Positions 17,510 to 27,056 of a DNA stretch of 64,000 nucleotides are shown here, in pieces. This stretch comes from Arenibacter arenosicollis (GTDB lineage: Bacteria > Bacteroidota > Bacteroidia > Flavobacteriales > Flavobacteriaceae). The DNA lies in the NCBI RefSeq assembly GCF_014397245.1, contig NZ_JACLHY010000025.1:1-64000 (forward strand), written 5' to 3'. Numbering within the stretch: position 1 is the first letter of the stretch; every line of letters begins with the position of its first letter. The notes beneath the pieces are model-generated. The model did no database searches, had not been told where the DNA came from, and was given only the letters and a program-made list of their open reading frames with translations. The position numbers were made by a program, and so were the translations under genes.

Positions 17510-19570
17510 TTAACGAATTTTATGCTCCAAATCTAACAAAAATGCATATTCCTTGGCCACCTCTTTTAGGGACTCAAAACGCCCTGAAGCACCGCCATGA
17601 CCTGCATCCATGTTAATATTGAACATCAACAAATTATTGTCCGTTTTATACTCTCTAAGTTTGGCTACCCATTTTGCAGGTTCAAAGTATTGCACTTGGG
17701 AATCATGCAATCCCGTTATAACCAAAATATTGGGCTGTATTTGTCGTGATACATTGTCATAGGGCGAATAGGATTTCATATAATCATAATATTCCTTTAC
17801 GTTAGGATTGCCCCATTCGTCATATTCTCCTGTGGTCAAGGGAATAGTATCGTCTAACATAGTGGTCAGTACATCAACAAAGGGAACGGCAGCAATTACG
17901 CCGTTATATATTTCTGGGCATAGGTTAACTATAGCCCCCATTAAAAGTCCCCCTGCGGAACCCCCGGAAGCGTAAAGGTGTTCGGGACTTGTATACTTCC
18001 TTTCAATTAGAAATTTGGAACAATCTATAAAATCGGTAAACGTATTTATTTTGTTTAGCAATCTCCCTTCTTCATACCAAGTGCGTCCCAGATATTCCCC
18101 GCCCCTTACATGGGCAATGGCATATATAAAACCTCGGTCCAACAGGCTTAAGCGTACAGTGGAAAAGTATGGATCTATGGTGTGACCATAAGACCCGTAG
18201 GCGTATTGCAATAATGGACTGGTACCGTCCAACTTAGTGTTTTTGTGATAGACCAAAGAGATCGGAACTTTTTTACCATCTTGGGCAGTTGCCCATATCC
18301 TTTCGGAAATATAGTTCTCCTTTTTAAATTTTCCACCCAATACCTCCTGTTCCTTTTTAACAACCTTCTCCTTTGTCCTCATATTAAAATCAATGATAGA
18401 ACTAGGGGTGGTCATGGAGTTATATCCATACCTGAGAATTTCCGTATCAAAATCCGGATTGGTACCCACGTAGGCTGTATAGGTTTCATTGTCAAAGGGC
18501 AAATAATAGCTTTCTCCAGTATCCCATCGGACAATTTTCAACTGATTTAAGCCATTTTCACGCTCGGACAACACATAATAATCATTAAACATCTCAATAT
18601 CCTCAAGCAACACTTCCTCCCTATGTGGAATAAAGTCTACCCAGTTATCGGATTCTGTTTTATCTTCAGGGGTTGTCATCAATTTAAAATTGGTTGCCCC
18701 GTCCATATTGGTCAGAATATAAAAATTGTCTTCGTAATGGGATAATGAATACTCCTGCCCTCTTACCCTTTTTGAAAAAACATGAAATTTTCCGTTGGGA
18801 TCATCCGCCCTCAGTATTTGAAATTCCGATGTTAGTGTACTTGAAGAACCAATAACAATAAATTCCTTGGATTTTGTTTTATAGACAAAGGTGGTGAAGG
18901 TTTCGTCCTCCTCATGAAAAACCAGTTCATCCTCCTCGGGAGATGTCCCTAAAATGTGCTTATAGATATTATTGGACCTTAAGGTCTTAGGGTCCTTTTT
19001 GGTATAGAACAAAGTCTTATTGTCATTTGCCCAAACCGCACTTCCTGTTGTGTTCTCTATTGTATCCTTATATACTTCCTGGGTGCGTAAATTCTTTATC
19101 CGTAGTGTATATTGTCTTCGTGAAACCGTATCTACCCCAAATGCCGCAAGTTCGTTGTTAGGACTAATAGACAGGCCTCCCAAGTTAAAATAGTCGAACC
19201 CTTCTGCCAAAATATTGCAATTGAACATTATTTCCTCCGCAGCATCCTCTTTTTCAAACCTTCTCGCAAAAATTGGATATTCCTTTCCCACTTCATAGCG
19301 CGTGGCATACCAATACCCATTAAACTTGTAGGGTACGGAAGAATCATCTTCCTTGATCCTGGATTTCATCTCCTGGAACAAACTGTCCTTTAATTCATTG
19401 GTATGGGCCGTCAACGCCTCGTAGTATGCATTTTCCTGTTCCAAAAAAGCAATTACCTCTGGATTTTCCCTTTCGTTCAACCAATAGTAATTGTCTATCC
19501 TAACATCATCGTGCTTTATTAATTGCTTCTCAATTTTTTTTGCACTTGGTGCTTTCAATTCCCGCTGCAT
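17510..19570 (-). CDS. oligopeptidase B (S9 family serine peptidase)
   Basis: A prolyl-oligopeptidase-family enzyme of 686 residues: an N-terminal seven-bladed propeller (about 60-400) and a C-terminal alpha/beta hydrolase domain with catalytic S538 in SGGSAGG, D623 in GLHDSQV and H658 in DAGHGGASGR. Oligopeptidase B cleaves short peptides after basic residues. A longer frame extends to 19621, but a perfect -7 box at 19599-19606 lies inside that extension, so I place the start at the ATG 19568-19570. No signal peptide is seen from that start, suggesting a cytoplasmic enzyme. It stands alone, divergent from ybaB. Confidence 0.92.
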   Translation of the reverse strand: MQRELKAPSAKKIEKQLIKHDDVRIDNYYWLNERENPEVIAFLEQENAYYEALTAHTNELKDSLFQEMKSRIKEDDSSVPYKFNGYWYATRYEVGKEYPIFARRFEKEDAAEEIMFNCNILAEGFDYFNLGGLSISPNNELAAFGVDTVSRRQYTLRIKNLRTQEVYKDTIENTTGSAVWANDNKTLFYTKKDPKTLRSNNIYKHILGTSPEEDELVFHEEDETFTTFVYKTKSKEFIVIGSSSTLTSEFQILRADDPNGKFHVFSKRVRGQEYSLSHYEDNFYILTNMDGATNFKLMTTPEDKTESDNWVDFIPHREEVLLEDIEMFNDYYVLSERENGLNQLKIVRWDTGESYYLPFDNETYTAYVGTNPDFDTEILRYGYNSMTTPSSIIDFNMRTKEKVVKKEQEVLGGKFKKENYISERIWATAQDGKKVPISLVYHKNTKLDGTSPLLQYAYGSYGHTIDPYFSTVRLSLLDRGFIYAIAHVRGGEYLGRTWYEEGRLLNKINTFTDFIDCSKFLIERKYTSPEHLYASGGSAGGLLMGAIVNLCPEIYNGVIAAVPFVDVLTTMLDDTIPLTTGEYDEWGNPNVKEYYDYMKSYSPYDNVSRQIQPNILVITGLHDSQVQYFEPAKWVAKLREYKTDNNLLMFNINMDAGHGGASGRFESLKEVAKEYAFLLDLEHKIR

Positions 19571-19598
19571 GAGTATAGATGTTTTTAATAAGAATGCG

Positions 19599-19606
19599 CA
19601 AAAATA
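19599..19606 (-). promoter_or_regulatory. -7 promoter box of the oligopeptidase gene
   Basis: TATTTTTG on the minus strand; gives a leader of about 24 nt to the ATG at 19570 and argues against the longer start. Confidence 0.5.
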
Positions 19607-19727
19607 ATATTTAAATGCCACCTACCTGATTAAATATGAGCTTTATCCATAATTAAATTGCATGCCTCTAAAAACAACTATATTTATAAGGATCACCTAT
19701 TATTTTTATTAATCCCAACCATTTTAG

Positions 19728-19735
19728 TAATTTTG
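19728..19735 (+). promoter_or_regulatory. -7 promoter box of ybaB
   Basis: TAATTTTG matches TAnnTTTG; predicted leader about 20 nt to the ATG at 19763. It lies within the longest frame and so supports the internal start. Confidence 0.5.
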
Positions 19736-19762
19736 GGGGAAGAACTTTTTAAATCTATAATT

Positions 19763-20089
19763 ATGTTTGGAGATATGATGGGCATGTTGGGGAAATTGAA
19801 AGAAACCCAAGAAAAAGTAAAAGCCACTAAAGAAAGAATGAATACGGTAATACTCGATGAGCAATCTCCGGACGATTTGCTAAAAGTAAGTATTACTGCC
19901 AATAGAACCATTAAATCGATTACCATAGATGATAGCCTTTTAGGTGACAAGGAACAATTGGAGGATTATCTGATCCTTACCCTGAACAAGGCAATTGAAA
20001 AAGCCACTACTATAAATGAAAACGAATTGGCTGCTGTTGCCAAGGAGGGTATGCCGAATATTCCGGGAATGGATTCGTTTTTGAAATAA
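19763..20089 (+). CDS. YbaB/EbfC family nucleoid-associated protein
   Basis: A 108-residue DNA-binding protein. The N-terminus [19 protein letters not shown] and the core [19 protein letters not shown], followed by a long helix and the NIPGMDSF end, match the YbaB/EbfC family, which binds DNA as a dimer and shapes the nucleoid. The frame runs further upstream to 19658, but that extension is hydrophobic, unlike the family, and contains the -7 box; ATG 19763 is therefore the start. In many bacteria it sits by dnaX/recR; here it precedes a thioredoxin-like gene by 44 bp. Confidence 0.9.
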   Translation: MFGDMMGMLGKLKETQEKVKATKERMNTVILDEQSPDDLLKVSITANRTIKSITIDDSLLGDKEQLEDYLILTLNKAIEKATTINENELAAVAKEGMPNIPGMDSFLK

Positions 20090-20133
20090 ATTTAAGTAAG
20101 TTTAGCACAGCCATTTAATCAAAACTCTTATTA

Positions 20134-20592
20134 ATGAAGAATTTTTTCATATTACTCTTGTTTCCATTTCTTGTTAATGCACAAAACAACAGTGTAGATA
20201 CCCAAGAAACCGATTGGTTAACCGATTATAACAGTGCTCAAATAATGGCCAAAAAAACCAATTCCAACATCCTGATGTATTTTACCGGAAGTGATTGGTG
20301 CTCTCCATGTAAAGCTTTAAAAAAAGATTTGTTCGAGACCGATCAATTTAAGGAAGTGGCCAAGGACTATGTACTCCTATATGTAGATCTGCCCCGAAAA
20401 AAAGACCGCCTTACTCCTGATGAAATGAAACAAAACAAGGAATTGTTATCACAATGGAACAAAAGGGGCATTTTTCCGCTCATAAGTTTGGTAAGTACCG
20501 AAGAAAAAGAAGTGGCCACACTTTCGGGATATGGCACTAAAGGGGATGTGGAAAAGTACATGGACTTTCTTAGACGGAATAGAAAAATGTGA
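20134..20592 (+). CDS. secreted thioredoxin-like protein
   Basis: A 152-residue protein with a signal peptide (about 1-16, ending VNAQ) and a thioredoxin-like domain with the redox motif C56-S-P-C59 in SDWCSPCK. A cis-Pro candidate follows about 60 residues later in GIFPLISL. It belongs to the Thioredoxin_7/DUF255-like group of periplasmic thiol proteins, likely a reductase or isomerase of exported proteins. Partner unknown. It follows ybaB by 44 bp and may share its transcript. The gap to trpB (242 bp) shows nothing I recognise. Confidence 0.85.
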   Translation: MKNFFILLLFPFLVNAQNNSVDTQETDWLTDYNSAQIMAKKTNSNILMYFTGSDWCSPCKALKKDLFETDQFKEVAKDYVLLYVDLPRKKDRLTPDEMKQNKELLSQWNKRGIFPLISLVSTEEKEVATLSGYGTKGDVEKYMDFLRRNRKM

Positions 20593-20834
20593 TTTAGACC
20601 CCAACCAATTCTTTTTTTTATTATTACTTCAGATCGTATTTTTACAAAAATTAAATCCTTTTCTATTTAGCCGGCCTTATTTAATTAACGCTTACTACAG
20701 GCTAAAAAGAAGCTGGCACAAGCCTTTATTCCCTTCAGGAAAAGTCTATATTTATTTTAGAATTCATTATAATTGTAAGGGCATTTGTTTTTTGCCTTCT
20801 AACTTATTTATACATTACAAACTTCACATTTATT

Positions 20835-22046
20835 ATGACGGAAAATTATTTTAAAACCTATCCAGATAAAAATGGTTTTTTTAAAGAGTACGGTGGTGCT
20901 TTTATTCCTCCCGTTCTTGAAGCGGAAATGAAAAAAATTACAGACGCCTATTATTCCATCAGCAAATCGCATAATTTTATTTCGGAACTGCGTAGCATTC
21001 GCAAGCACTATCAAGGTCGCCCAACGCCTGTTTATAATTGCAATAGGCTGTCCGAAAAATACGGAGGAAGAATATATCTTAAACGAGAAGATCTTAATCA
21101 TACCGGTGCCCATAAACTAAACCATTGTATGGGAGAGGCCCTTTTGGCAAAACACTTGGGTAAAAAGAAACTAATTGCGGAAACGGGAGCCGGTCAGCAC
21201 GGTGTTGCCTTGGCCACCGCAGCGGCCTATTTTGGATTGGAATGCGAAATCCATATGGGAGAAGTGGATATTGCCAAAGAACATCCCAATGTGGTTAGGA
21301 TGAAAATCCTTGGCGCAAAAGTAGTCCCGGTTTCCCATGGCCTAAAAACCTTGAAAGAGGCTGTAGATTCAGCATTTGAAGCCTATTTAAAAGACCCCGT
21401 TACAACAATTTATTGCATAGGCTCTGTGGTAGGTCCACATCCATTTCCCATGATGGTCCGCGATTTTCAGCGTGTCGTGGGTATTGAAGCTAAGGAACAA
21501 TTTTTTGAAATGACCGGAGAATTACCTGACAAGGTGGTAGCCTGTGTTGGAGGCGGCAGTAATGCCATGGGAATATTCTCCTCCTTTCTCGATGAACCTG
21601 AATGTACCTTGTACGGAGTGGAACCCGGTGGCCGATCCATGGAATACGGCGAACATGCCGCCACTATGACTCTGGGCACACCAGGAGTAATACATGGGTT
21701 TAAATGTTATATGCTAAAAGATGATAAGGGTGAACCGGGAGCCGTACATTCTGTAGCCAGCGGTCTGGATTACCCAGGTGTGGGTCCGGAACACAGTATG
21801 TTGAAAGATCTTAAAAAAGTAAACTATGAAGTAGTTTCTGACCAGGAAACTATAGATGCCTTTTACGAATTAAGTCGCTTGGAAGGTATTATCCCTGCCT
21901 TGGAAAGCGCACACGCTGTGGCCTACGCCATAAAATTGGCGCAACAAAATCCGCAGTCCTCCATTTTGGTCAACCTAAGTGGTAGGGGCGATAAGGATAT
22001 TGATTATGTTGTAGATACTTTCGGTCTACCTGAAATTGAAAAATAA
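20835..22046 (+). CDS. trpB: tryptophan synthase beta chain (unlinked TrpB paralogue)
   Basis: A fold-type II PLP enzyme of 403 residues clearly homologous to TrpB: PLP lysine K94 in HTGAHKLNH, catalytic E116 in ETGAGQHG, the GGGSNAMG phosphate loop and the [11 protein letters not shown] loop. It would condense indole with serine. Some positions differ from the usual TrpB text (KLNH for [15 protein letters not shown] for PHPYPxIVREF, an EYGGAFIPP start). No trpA or other trp gene is nearby, so this may be a second copy that uses free indole, or the only copy displaced from its operon. A strong terminator follows. Confidence 0.85.
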   Translation: MTENYFKTYPDKNGFFKEYGGAFIPPVLEAEMKKITDAYYSISKSHNFISELRSIRKHYQGRPTPVYNCNRLSEKYGGRIYLKREDLNHTGAHKLNHCMGEALLAKHLGKKKLIAETGAGQHGVALATAAAYFGLECEIHMGEVDIAKEHPNVVRMKILGAKVVPVSHGLKTLKEAVDSAFEAYLKDPVTTIYCIGSVVGPHPFPMMVRDFQRVVGIEAKEQFFEMTGELPDKVVACVGGGSNAMGIFSSFLDEPECTLYGVEPGGRSMEYGEHAATMTLGTPGVIHGFKCYMLKDDKGEPGAVHSVASGLDYPGVGPEHSMLKDLKKVNYEVVSDQETIDAFYELSRLEGIIPALESAHAVAYAIKLAQQNPQSSILVNLSGRGDKDIDYVVDTFGLPEIEK

Positions 22047-22068
22047 TATCCAAAAAACTAAAAGAAAG

Positions 22069-22112
22069 GGAGTCTAAATGCTATAATCTGTAGCTTTAAG
22101 ACTCCTTTTTTT
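22069..22112 (+). terminator. terminator of trpB
   Basis: Stem GGAGTCT (22069-22075) / AGACTCC (22099-22105), with weaker inner pairing, followed by seven T. Confidence 0.8.
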
Positions 22113-22263
22113 ACCCACAACCCAGCTTTTACATAGGTATTCGAGGAATTGAATTAATTTTAATAATAGTTCTGTCGATAGTTATGATTCACGGTATATT
22201 TATAGTTGATGTATTATTTCAATGTTGAAGTAGGAAGTTTTACTATTACCCCAGAACCTAATA

Positions 22264-22911
22264 TTAAATCATTATTACCTCGTCTTTGGTTGTTGCATAT
22301 ATTTTATCTCCACTTCTCGGCTTTACAAGAAATTTTCCTGTAAACGCACCAAACGCAGGAAGAATGATTTGATCGACTTGCCTATGAAAACATGGCACTT
22401 TTAAGGATTGACGTCCGGAACCCCGTATATTAATACCAGGATGAATATGGCCTGATATATTAAATAATCCACTTCGATTTTCTGGATGGTGGGTAAGAAG
22501 AAATTTATCCATAATCAATTCCTCTACCAATTCAATGTCCAAGTCTAGAAATTTTGTAGGTGAAATAATATCATGATTACCTTTAATGAGTATAATCTTC
22601 GCAGTTTGAGATTTGACCCATGATTCAAAATAATTCCATTCTTTGTTTAATGAACTATGAAAAAGGTCTCCTAAAAAACCAATTTTTGCGGGATTAAAAC
22701 ATGAAAGCACCTCATTTAACCTTTCAAAATTTGCATTGATTGCCGATTGGGGAATTGCGCTACCATATTTTCTAAAATGGGTTACTTTACCCAAATGGAC
22801 ATCGGCGATCATGACCATATTTTGATTTTGCCAATAAATGGCCCCGCTGGGATGAAGCGTGAATAGCTGATTACAAATGCTAATTTCCATTGTTGAGGAT
22901 GGATTAATCAT
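22264..22911 (-). CDS. pdeM: ligase-associated DNA damage response metallophosphoesterase
   Basis: A calcineurin-like metallophosphoesterase of 215 residues with all metal motifs: D37-x-H39, GD82, G-N-H-D (111-114), H141/H142 and G-H-I-H (154-157). The family is a DNA endonuclease/phosphodiesterase always found with the Lhr-like helicase and ATP-dependent ligase. It is the last of four genes, six bases after the helicase stop. A second in-frame ATG at 22890 would start closer to the conserved first strand and is an alternative. Context makes the assignment firm, although the physiological substrate is not well known. Confidence 0.9.
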   Translation of the reverse strand: MINPSSTMEISICNQLFTLHPSGAIYWQNQNMVMIADVHLGKVTHFRKYGSAIPQSAINANFERLNEVLSCFNPAKIGFLGDLFHSSLNKEWNYFESWVKSQTAKIILIKGNHDIISPTKFLDLDIELVEELIMDKFLLTHHPENRSGLFNISGHIHPGINIRGSGRQSLKVPCFHRQVDQIILPAFGAFTGKFLVKPRSGDKIYATTKDEVIMI

Positions 22912-22917
22912 ATTAAA

Positions 22918-25452
22918 TTACTTTTTTTCCAAATTTTCCAGCATACGCTTTATTCTATCCGCCAATTTTTCGGAAGAAAGCTTTTCGCGAAGCCTATCGG
23001 TAATTATTGGAAATGAAAATGGGGTTGGCTTGATACAGGCTTTCCAGACAATGGTTTGATTGGAAATACGTTCCAATGCCAGTTGTAATCGACCTTCCTC
23101 CAATTGATGTTCAAAAGTTTCAGTATAGGCTTGTTGCAATAATAAATTATCCGGTTCATAATCTTTAAAAACGCTAAAAAGCAATTGGGAACTCGACTGC
23201 AAATGTTTGCTCTTTATCAACTTGTTAGGATATCCTGTAAAAACCAATCCTGCTATGACCGCAATATCCCTAAATTTACGTCTGGCCATTTCTGTGGCAT
23301 TTAGACTTTTTTCCAGGTCGCTCTTTAAAAAATTGGTTGATAGCAAATCGTTGTCCAATACTTGTTGCATATCCAGTTCTTGGTCCGATAGGAGCTCAAA
23401 CCCATAATCATTAAAAGCGATTGAAAAAGTAATGGGAACCAAAAGACTGATACGGTAAGCCAATAAGCTTCCCATTGCTTCATGCACAGACCTCCCTTCA
23501 AAGGGGTAAAAAATATTGTGATACCCTTCCCTAGTCTTAAATGTTTCAATTAAAAGTTGTTTCGCATCTGGTACTATACTTTCTTTTACCTGTCTTTTAA
23601 AAATTGGCATTAGGGCCCTAAGCTCCCTTGAAACCTTTATTTTAATATCCACTTCCTTTATAACATTCTCCCCTTTCGCTTCCATGGACAATGGTTTGTC
23701 ATTTGAATTTAGCATTGCTCCAACCCCATATAATTCTTGCCTGAGCAACTGGCTCATCTCAGAAGAAAGGCTCATTCTGCCTCCCATCCAACTGGGAACA
23801 ATAGAGGAACGTTGATTAGATTTCTTTACGAGTACCTGCATGTTCCTAATTCGGAACAGCTCTAGGTTTCGCCCAGCAAAAGTAAAAACATCTCCCTGTT
23901 TAAGCTTTGATATAAACCCTTCTTCTACAGTGCCAATAAAACCTCCTTTTAAATATTTTACGGCCAATACCGCATCACTTACAATGGTTCCAATTTGAAG
24001 GCGATGTCTCATAGCGGTGGCCCTATTATTTATTTTAAACCTACCATCTGCTTCAATTTCCACTTTTTGATACTCATCATAGGCCTGCAAACTTTGACTC
24101 CCTAATGTAAGGAAATTCAAAATCCATCCAAATTGGTCCAGACTCAGGGCTTGATAACAAAATGTTCCCACAACCTCTTGATAAATTTCATCTGGATAAA
24201 ATCCGTCAGATACTGCCAATGTGGTCAAATATTGAACCAAGACATCATAACTGTTAAGATAAGGCATCCTATCCTCAACCTTCTGCAATTTAACGGCTTT
24301 TTGTAAAGCAGAGGCCTCAATCAACTCCATAGCGTGGGTAGGTAAAAAATAAATGACACTTTCCTTCCCCGGTTGATGTCCGCTACGTCCAGCCCGCTGA
24401 AGAAATCTTGCTACCCCTTTGGGGCCCCCAATTTGAACTATGGTCTCTACAGGCGCAAAATCAACACCCAGGTCTAGACTAGAGGTACAGACCACAGCTT
24501 TTAAAGTGGCATTTCGAATAGCGTTTTCCACCCACAATCTGGTTTCTTTATTTATGCTTCCATGGTGCATGGCCATATCACCGGCTAGTTCGGGATGTTT
24601 ATCCAATATTTTCTGAAACCATATTTCACATTGTGAACGCGTATTTGTGAATATTAAAGTAGTCTTACTGTTTTTTATAATGGGAATCACATCCTCTAAT
24701 AAATGTAGTCCCAAATGACCTCGCCATGGAAAGATTTCCATTTTTTTTGGGATAATGGATTTTACAGTAATTTTCTTATTTATATTGGCCTTGATTAATA
24801 CGGAATTTTTATGGGCTTCGGAATCTGGTCCCAATAAAACCTCCCTTGCCTGTTCCAAATTTCCAATGGTGGCCGAAATACCCCAAATTCGCAGATTGGG
24901 GGCCAGGGTTTTGATCCGTGTTAATGCCAGTTCCATTTGAACCCCCCGTTTACTTCCCAAAAGTTCATGCCATTCATCCGTGACCATTGCTGCCAAAGAA
25001 TGTAGTTTTTTATCGTATCCCTTGGAAGCTAACAGGAGTTGAAGGCTCTCCGGTGTAGTTATTAATAAATTGGGCAGGGATTTTTTTTGGGAGGCACGTT
25101 CCTTTTGAGAGGTATCTCCCGTTCTAATACCAATGGTCAACGGAACCCCAAGTTCTTCCACAAAGCGCTCTGCGGCGTACTTAATTTCTACTGACAAGGC
25201 CTTCAGTGGTGTTACCCATATGGCAAGAACACCCTTTTTCGGCTTAGTCTTATAGTCTGGATTATTTCTAATATAGTCCAAAACGATAGGTATCCAAAGT
25301 GCATATGTCTTCCCACTGCCGGTAGGTGCATTTAATAAGCCATTCCTTCCTTGCAAAAAGGAATTCCAGACCTGTTTTTGAAATGGAAAAGGTTTCCATG
25401 ATTGCTGGTGAAACCAGGCATCTGCAATATGAAACAAATCTTTCTTATTCAT
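22918..25452 (-). CDS. ligase-associated Lhr-like DEXH helicase
   Basis: A superfamily 2 helicase of 844 residues. Walker A is T44-G-S-G-K-T49, the Walker B/DEXH box is D159-E-W-H162, the TTPESL motif is about 132-137, and motif VI reads QRAGRSGH. The C-terminal half has the Lhr-core extension with a winged helix. It would unwind DNA or RNA:DNA hybrids during repair. It overlaps the ligase by four bases (ATGA), so the two are co-translated. Family: TIGR-type ligase-associated helicase; mechanism in vivo unclear. Confidence 0.93.
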   Translation of the reverse strand: MNKKDLFHIADAWFHQQSWKPFPFQKQVWNSFLQGRNGLLNAPTGSGKTYALWIPIVLDYIRNNPDYKTKPKKGVLAIWVTPLKALSVEIKYAAERFVEELGVPLTIGIRTGDTSQKERASQKKSLPNLLITTPESLQLLLASKGYDKKLHSLAAMVTDEWHELLGSKRGVQMELALTRIKTLAPNLRIWGISATIGNLEQAREVLLGPDSEAHKNSVLIKANINKKITVKSIIPKKMEIFPWRGHLGLHLLEDVIPIIKNSKTTLIFTNTRSQCEIWFQKILDKHPELAGDMAMHHGSINKETRLWVENAIRNATLKAVVCTSSLDLGVDFAPVETIVQIGGPKGVARFLQRAGRSGHQPGKESVIYFLPTHAMELIEASALQKAVKLQKVEDRMPYLNSYDVLVQYLTTLAVSDGFYPDEIYQEVVGTFCYQALSLDQFGWILNFLTLGSQSLQAYDEYQKVEIEADGRFKINNRATAMRHRLQIGTIVSDAVLAVKYLKGGFIGTVEEGFISKLKQGDVFTFAGRNLELFRIRNMQVLVKKSNQRSSIVPSWMGGRMSLSSEMSQLLRQELYGVGAMLNSNDKPLSMEAKGENVIKEVDIKIKVSRELRALMPIFKRQVKESIVPDAKQLLIETFKTREGYHNIFYPFEGRSVHEAMGSLLAYRISLLVPITFSIAFNDYGFELLSDQELDMQQVLDNDLLSTNFLKSDLEKSLNATEMARRKFRDIAVIAGLVFTGYPNKLIKSKHLQSSSQLLFSVFKDYEPDNLLLQQAYTETFEHQLEEGRLQLALERISNQTIVWKACIKPTPFSFPIITDRLREKLSSEKLADRIKRMLENLEKK

Positions 25453-27056
25453 ACCGAGTCAAGAAATGGGATCATCATTTTTAAATCTTCCAATGAATTA
25501 GCCTCTTCAATTTTCTTGTCCTGACGCCATTTTAGTATCCTTGGAAACCGTGTGGCGATCCCACTTTTGTGTCGTTTGGAAAGGGCTACTCCTTCAAATG
25601 CTATTTCAAAAACCAACTTAGGGGTAACACTGCGTACCGGTCCAAATCGTTCCAATGTATTTTTTTTTATCCAAGAATCGACTTTTCGGAATTCCGCATC
25701 TGTAAGTCCCGAATAGGCTTTGGCAAAGGTGACCAACTCGCTTCTATCTTTATCCCAAAGGGCAAAGGTATAATCCGTAAATAAATTTGTTCTCCTGCCG
25801 TGACCCCTCATGGCATATGTTAATACGGCATCTATACTCAATGGGTCTACTTTCCATTTCCACCAATCCCCCTTTTTACGACCTACTCTATATGGAGAAT
25901 CCTTCCTCTTTAACATAAGCCCCTCGCTTCTATGTTCACGTGACTTTGACCGTTCCTTGGCCACCTCCTCCCAACTATTTAATAATTTATTTTCAGATAG
26001 ATAGAGAGGTAATTTCCCGACGTTTGGATTCTTTAACAAAAGCTCCAATTGTTCCCGACGTTTCAACAGCGATAAGTTCCGTATATCTATTCCCTCCCAT
26101 TCCAATAAATCATATACCTTTAATATTACTGGAGATTTCTTTAATAAATTTTTTGAAATATTTTTTCTTCCGATACGTGTCTGCAAATCATTGAACGATC
26201 CAATAACCCCATTTGGAAATGCCAAAATTTCACCGTCCAATACGGTACCATCAGGAATATTACCTGGCATCCCATGAAATTCAGGATATTTGTCGGTAAC
26301 CAATTCCTCTCCCCTGCTCCAAATAAAAACTTCCTGATTCCTAACAATTATTTGGGCACGGATTCCATCCCACTTATGTTCTATATTCCAGTCCGTTACA
26401 TTGCCTAGTTCGTCTATCTTACCTTCCAAGCCATAGGCTAGATAAAAGGGGTAAGGTTTGGAAACATAATCAGATTTTCTCTGTTCAATTATAAGGTTGT
26501 GAAAAGTAGTGGTGCCTGGATCCCAATTCCCCATTAATCTATAGGCAAGGACATCCTCCTCTAAGCCAGTAGAAATAGACAGGGATCGAGTCATTAATTT
26601 TTGACTTATTCCGATCCGTAAACTCCCCGTTATCAATTTATTAAAAACAAAACTTTCGTAATACGCCAGTGCCTTCCAATTCTTAACCAAATAGGTTTTT
26701 TTTTCCTTATCATCCAACGATTTAAGTTCAATGATTTCCTTAATAAAATGTGATAAACTTTTATCGCAACTATTTTGGGAGGAGGGAACGACCAATGCTA
26801 TGGTTTCAGCCAAGTCGCCAACAATATGATAAGACTCTTCAAATAACCATAAGGGTATATTCGCTGATTCCGCCGCCCAACTTCTAACAATGGTTGTATT
26901 TACAGGTCTAGGAGGACGCCTGTGGGATAGTATGGCAATAGCCCAGACTTTGTCCGCATCCGGGGCCTTATTAAAATAATCAACCAAGGCAGCTACCTTG
27001 GCCGTCGTTTTATTGGTGCTGTCCAAATCCCGTATTAAATTTGCAAATAATTTCAT
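25449..27056 (-). CDS. ATP-dependent DNA ligase (cassette type)
   Basis: A 535-residue ligase with the nucleotidyl-lysine K228 in EHKWDGIRAQ, motif III-IV segments LDGEILAFPNG and SEGLMLKRKDSPY, and motif V-like WWKWKVDPL. An N-terminal DNA-binding domain (about 1-200) precedes the adenylation and OB domains. It seals DNA breaks as part of the cassette rather than at replication, which relies on NAD-dependent LigA. It overlaps both neighbours by four bases, so three genes are translationally coupled. Confidence 0.94.
   Translation of the reverse strand: MKLFANLIRDLDSTNKTTAKVAALVDYFNKAPDADKVWAIAILSHRRPPRPVNTTIVRSWAAESANIPLWLFEESYHIVGDLAETIALVVPSSQNSCDKSLSHFIKEIIELKSLDDKEKKTYLVKNWKALAYYESFVFNKLITGSLRIGISQKLMTRSLSISTGLEEDVLAYRLMGNWDPGTTTFHNLIIEQRKSDYVSKPYPFYLAYGLEGKIDELGNVTDWNIEHKWDGIRAQIIVRNQEVFIWSRGEELVTDKYPEFHGMPGNIPDGTVLDGEILAFPNGVIGSFNDLQTRIGRKNISKNLLKKSPVILKVYDLLEWEGIDIRNLSLLKRREQLELLLKNPNVGKLPLYLSENKLLNSWEEVAKERSKSREHRSEGLMLKRKDSPYRVGRKKGDWWKWKVDPLSIDAVLTYAMRGHGRRTNLFTDYTFALWDKDRSELVTFAKAYSGLTDAEFRKVDSWIKKNTLERFGPVRSVTPKLVFEIAFEGVALSKRHKSGIATRFPRILKWRQDKKIEEANSLEDLKMMIPFLDSV

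Noticed and set aside
19658..19762. N-terminal extension of YbaB
   Set aside because: Hydrophobic, unlike the family, and contains an exact -7 promoter box.
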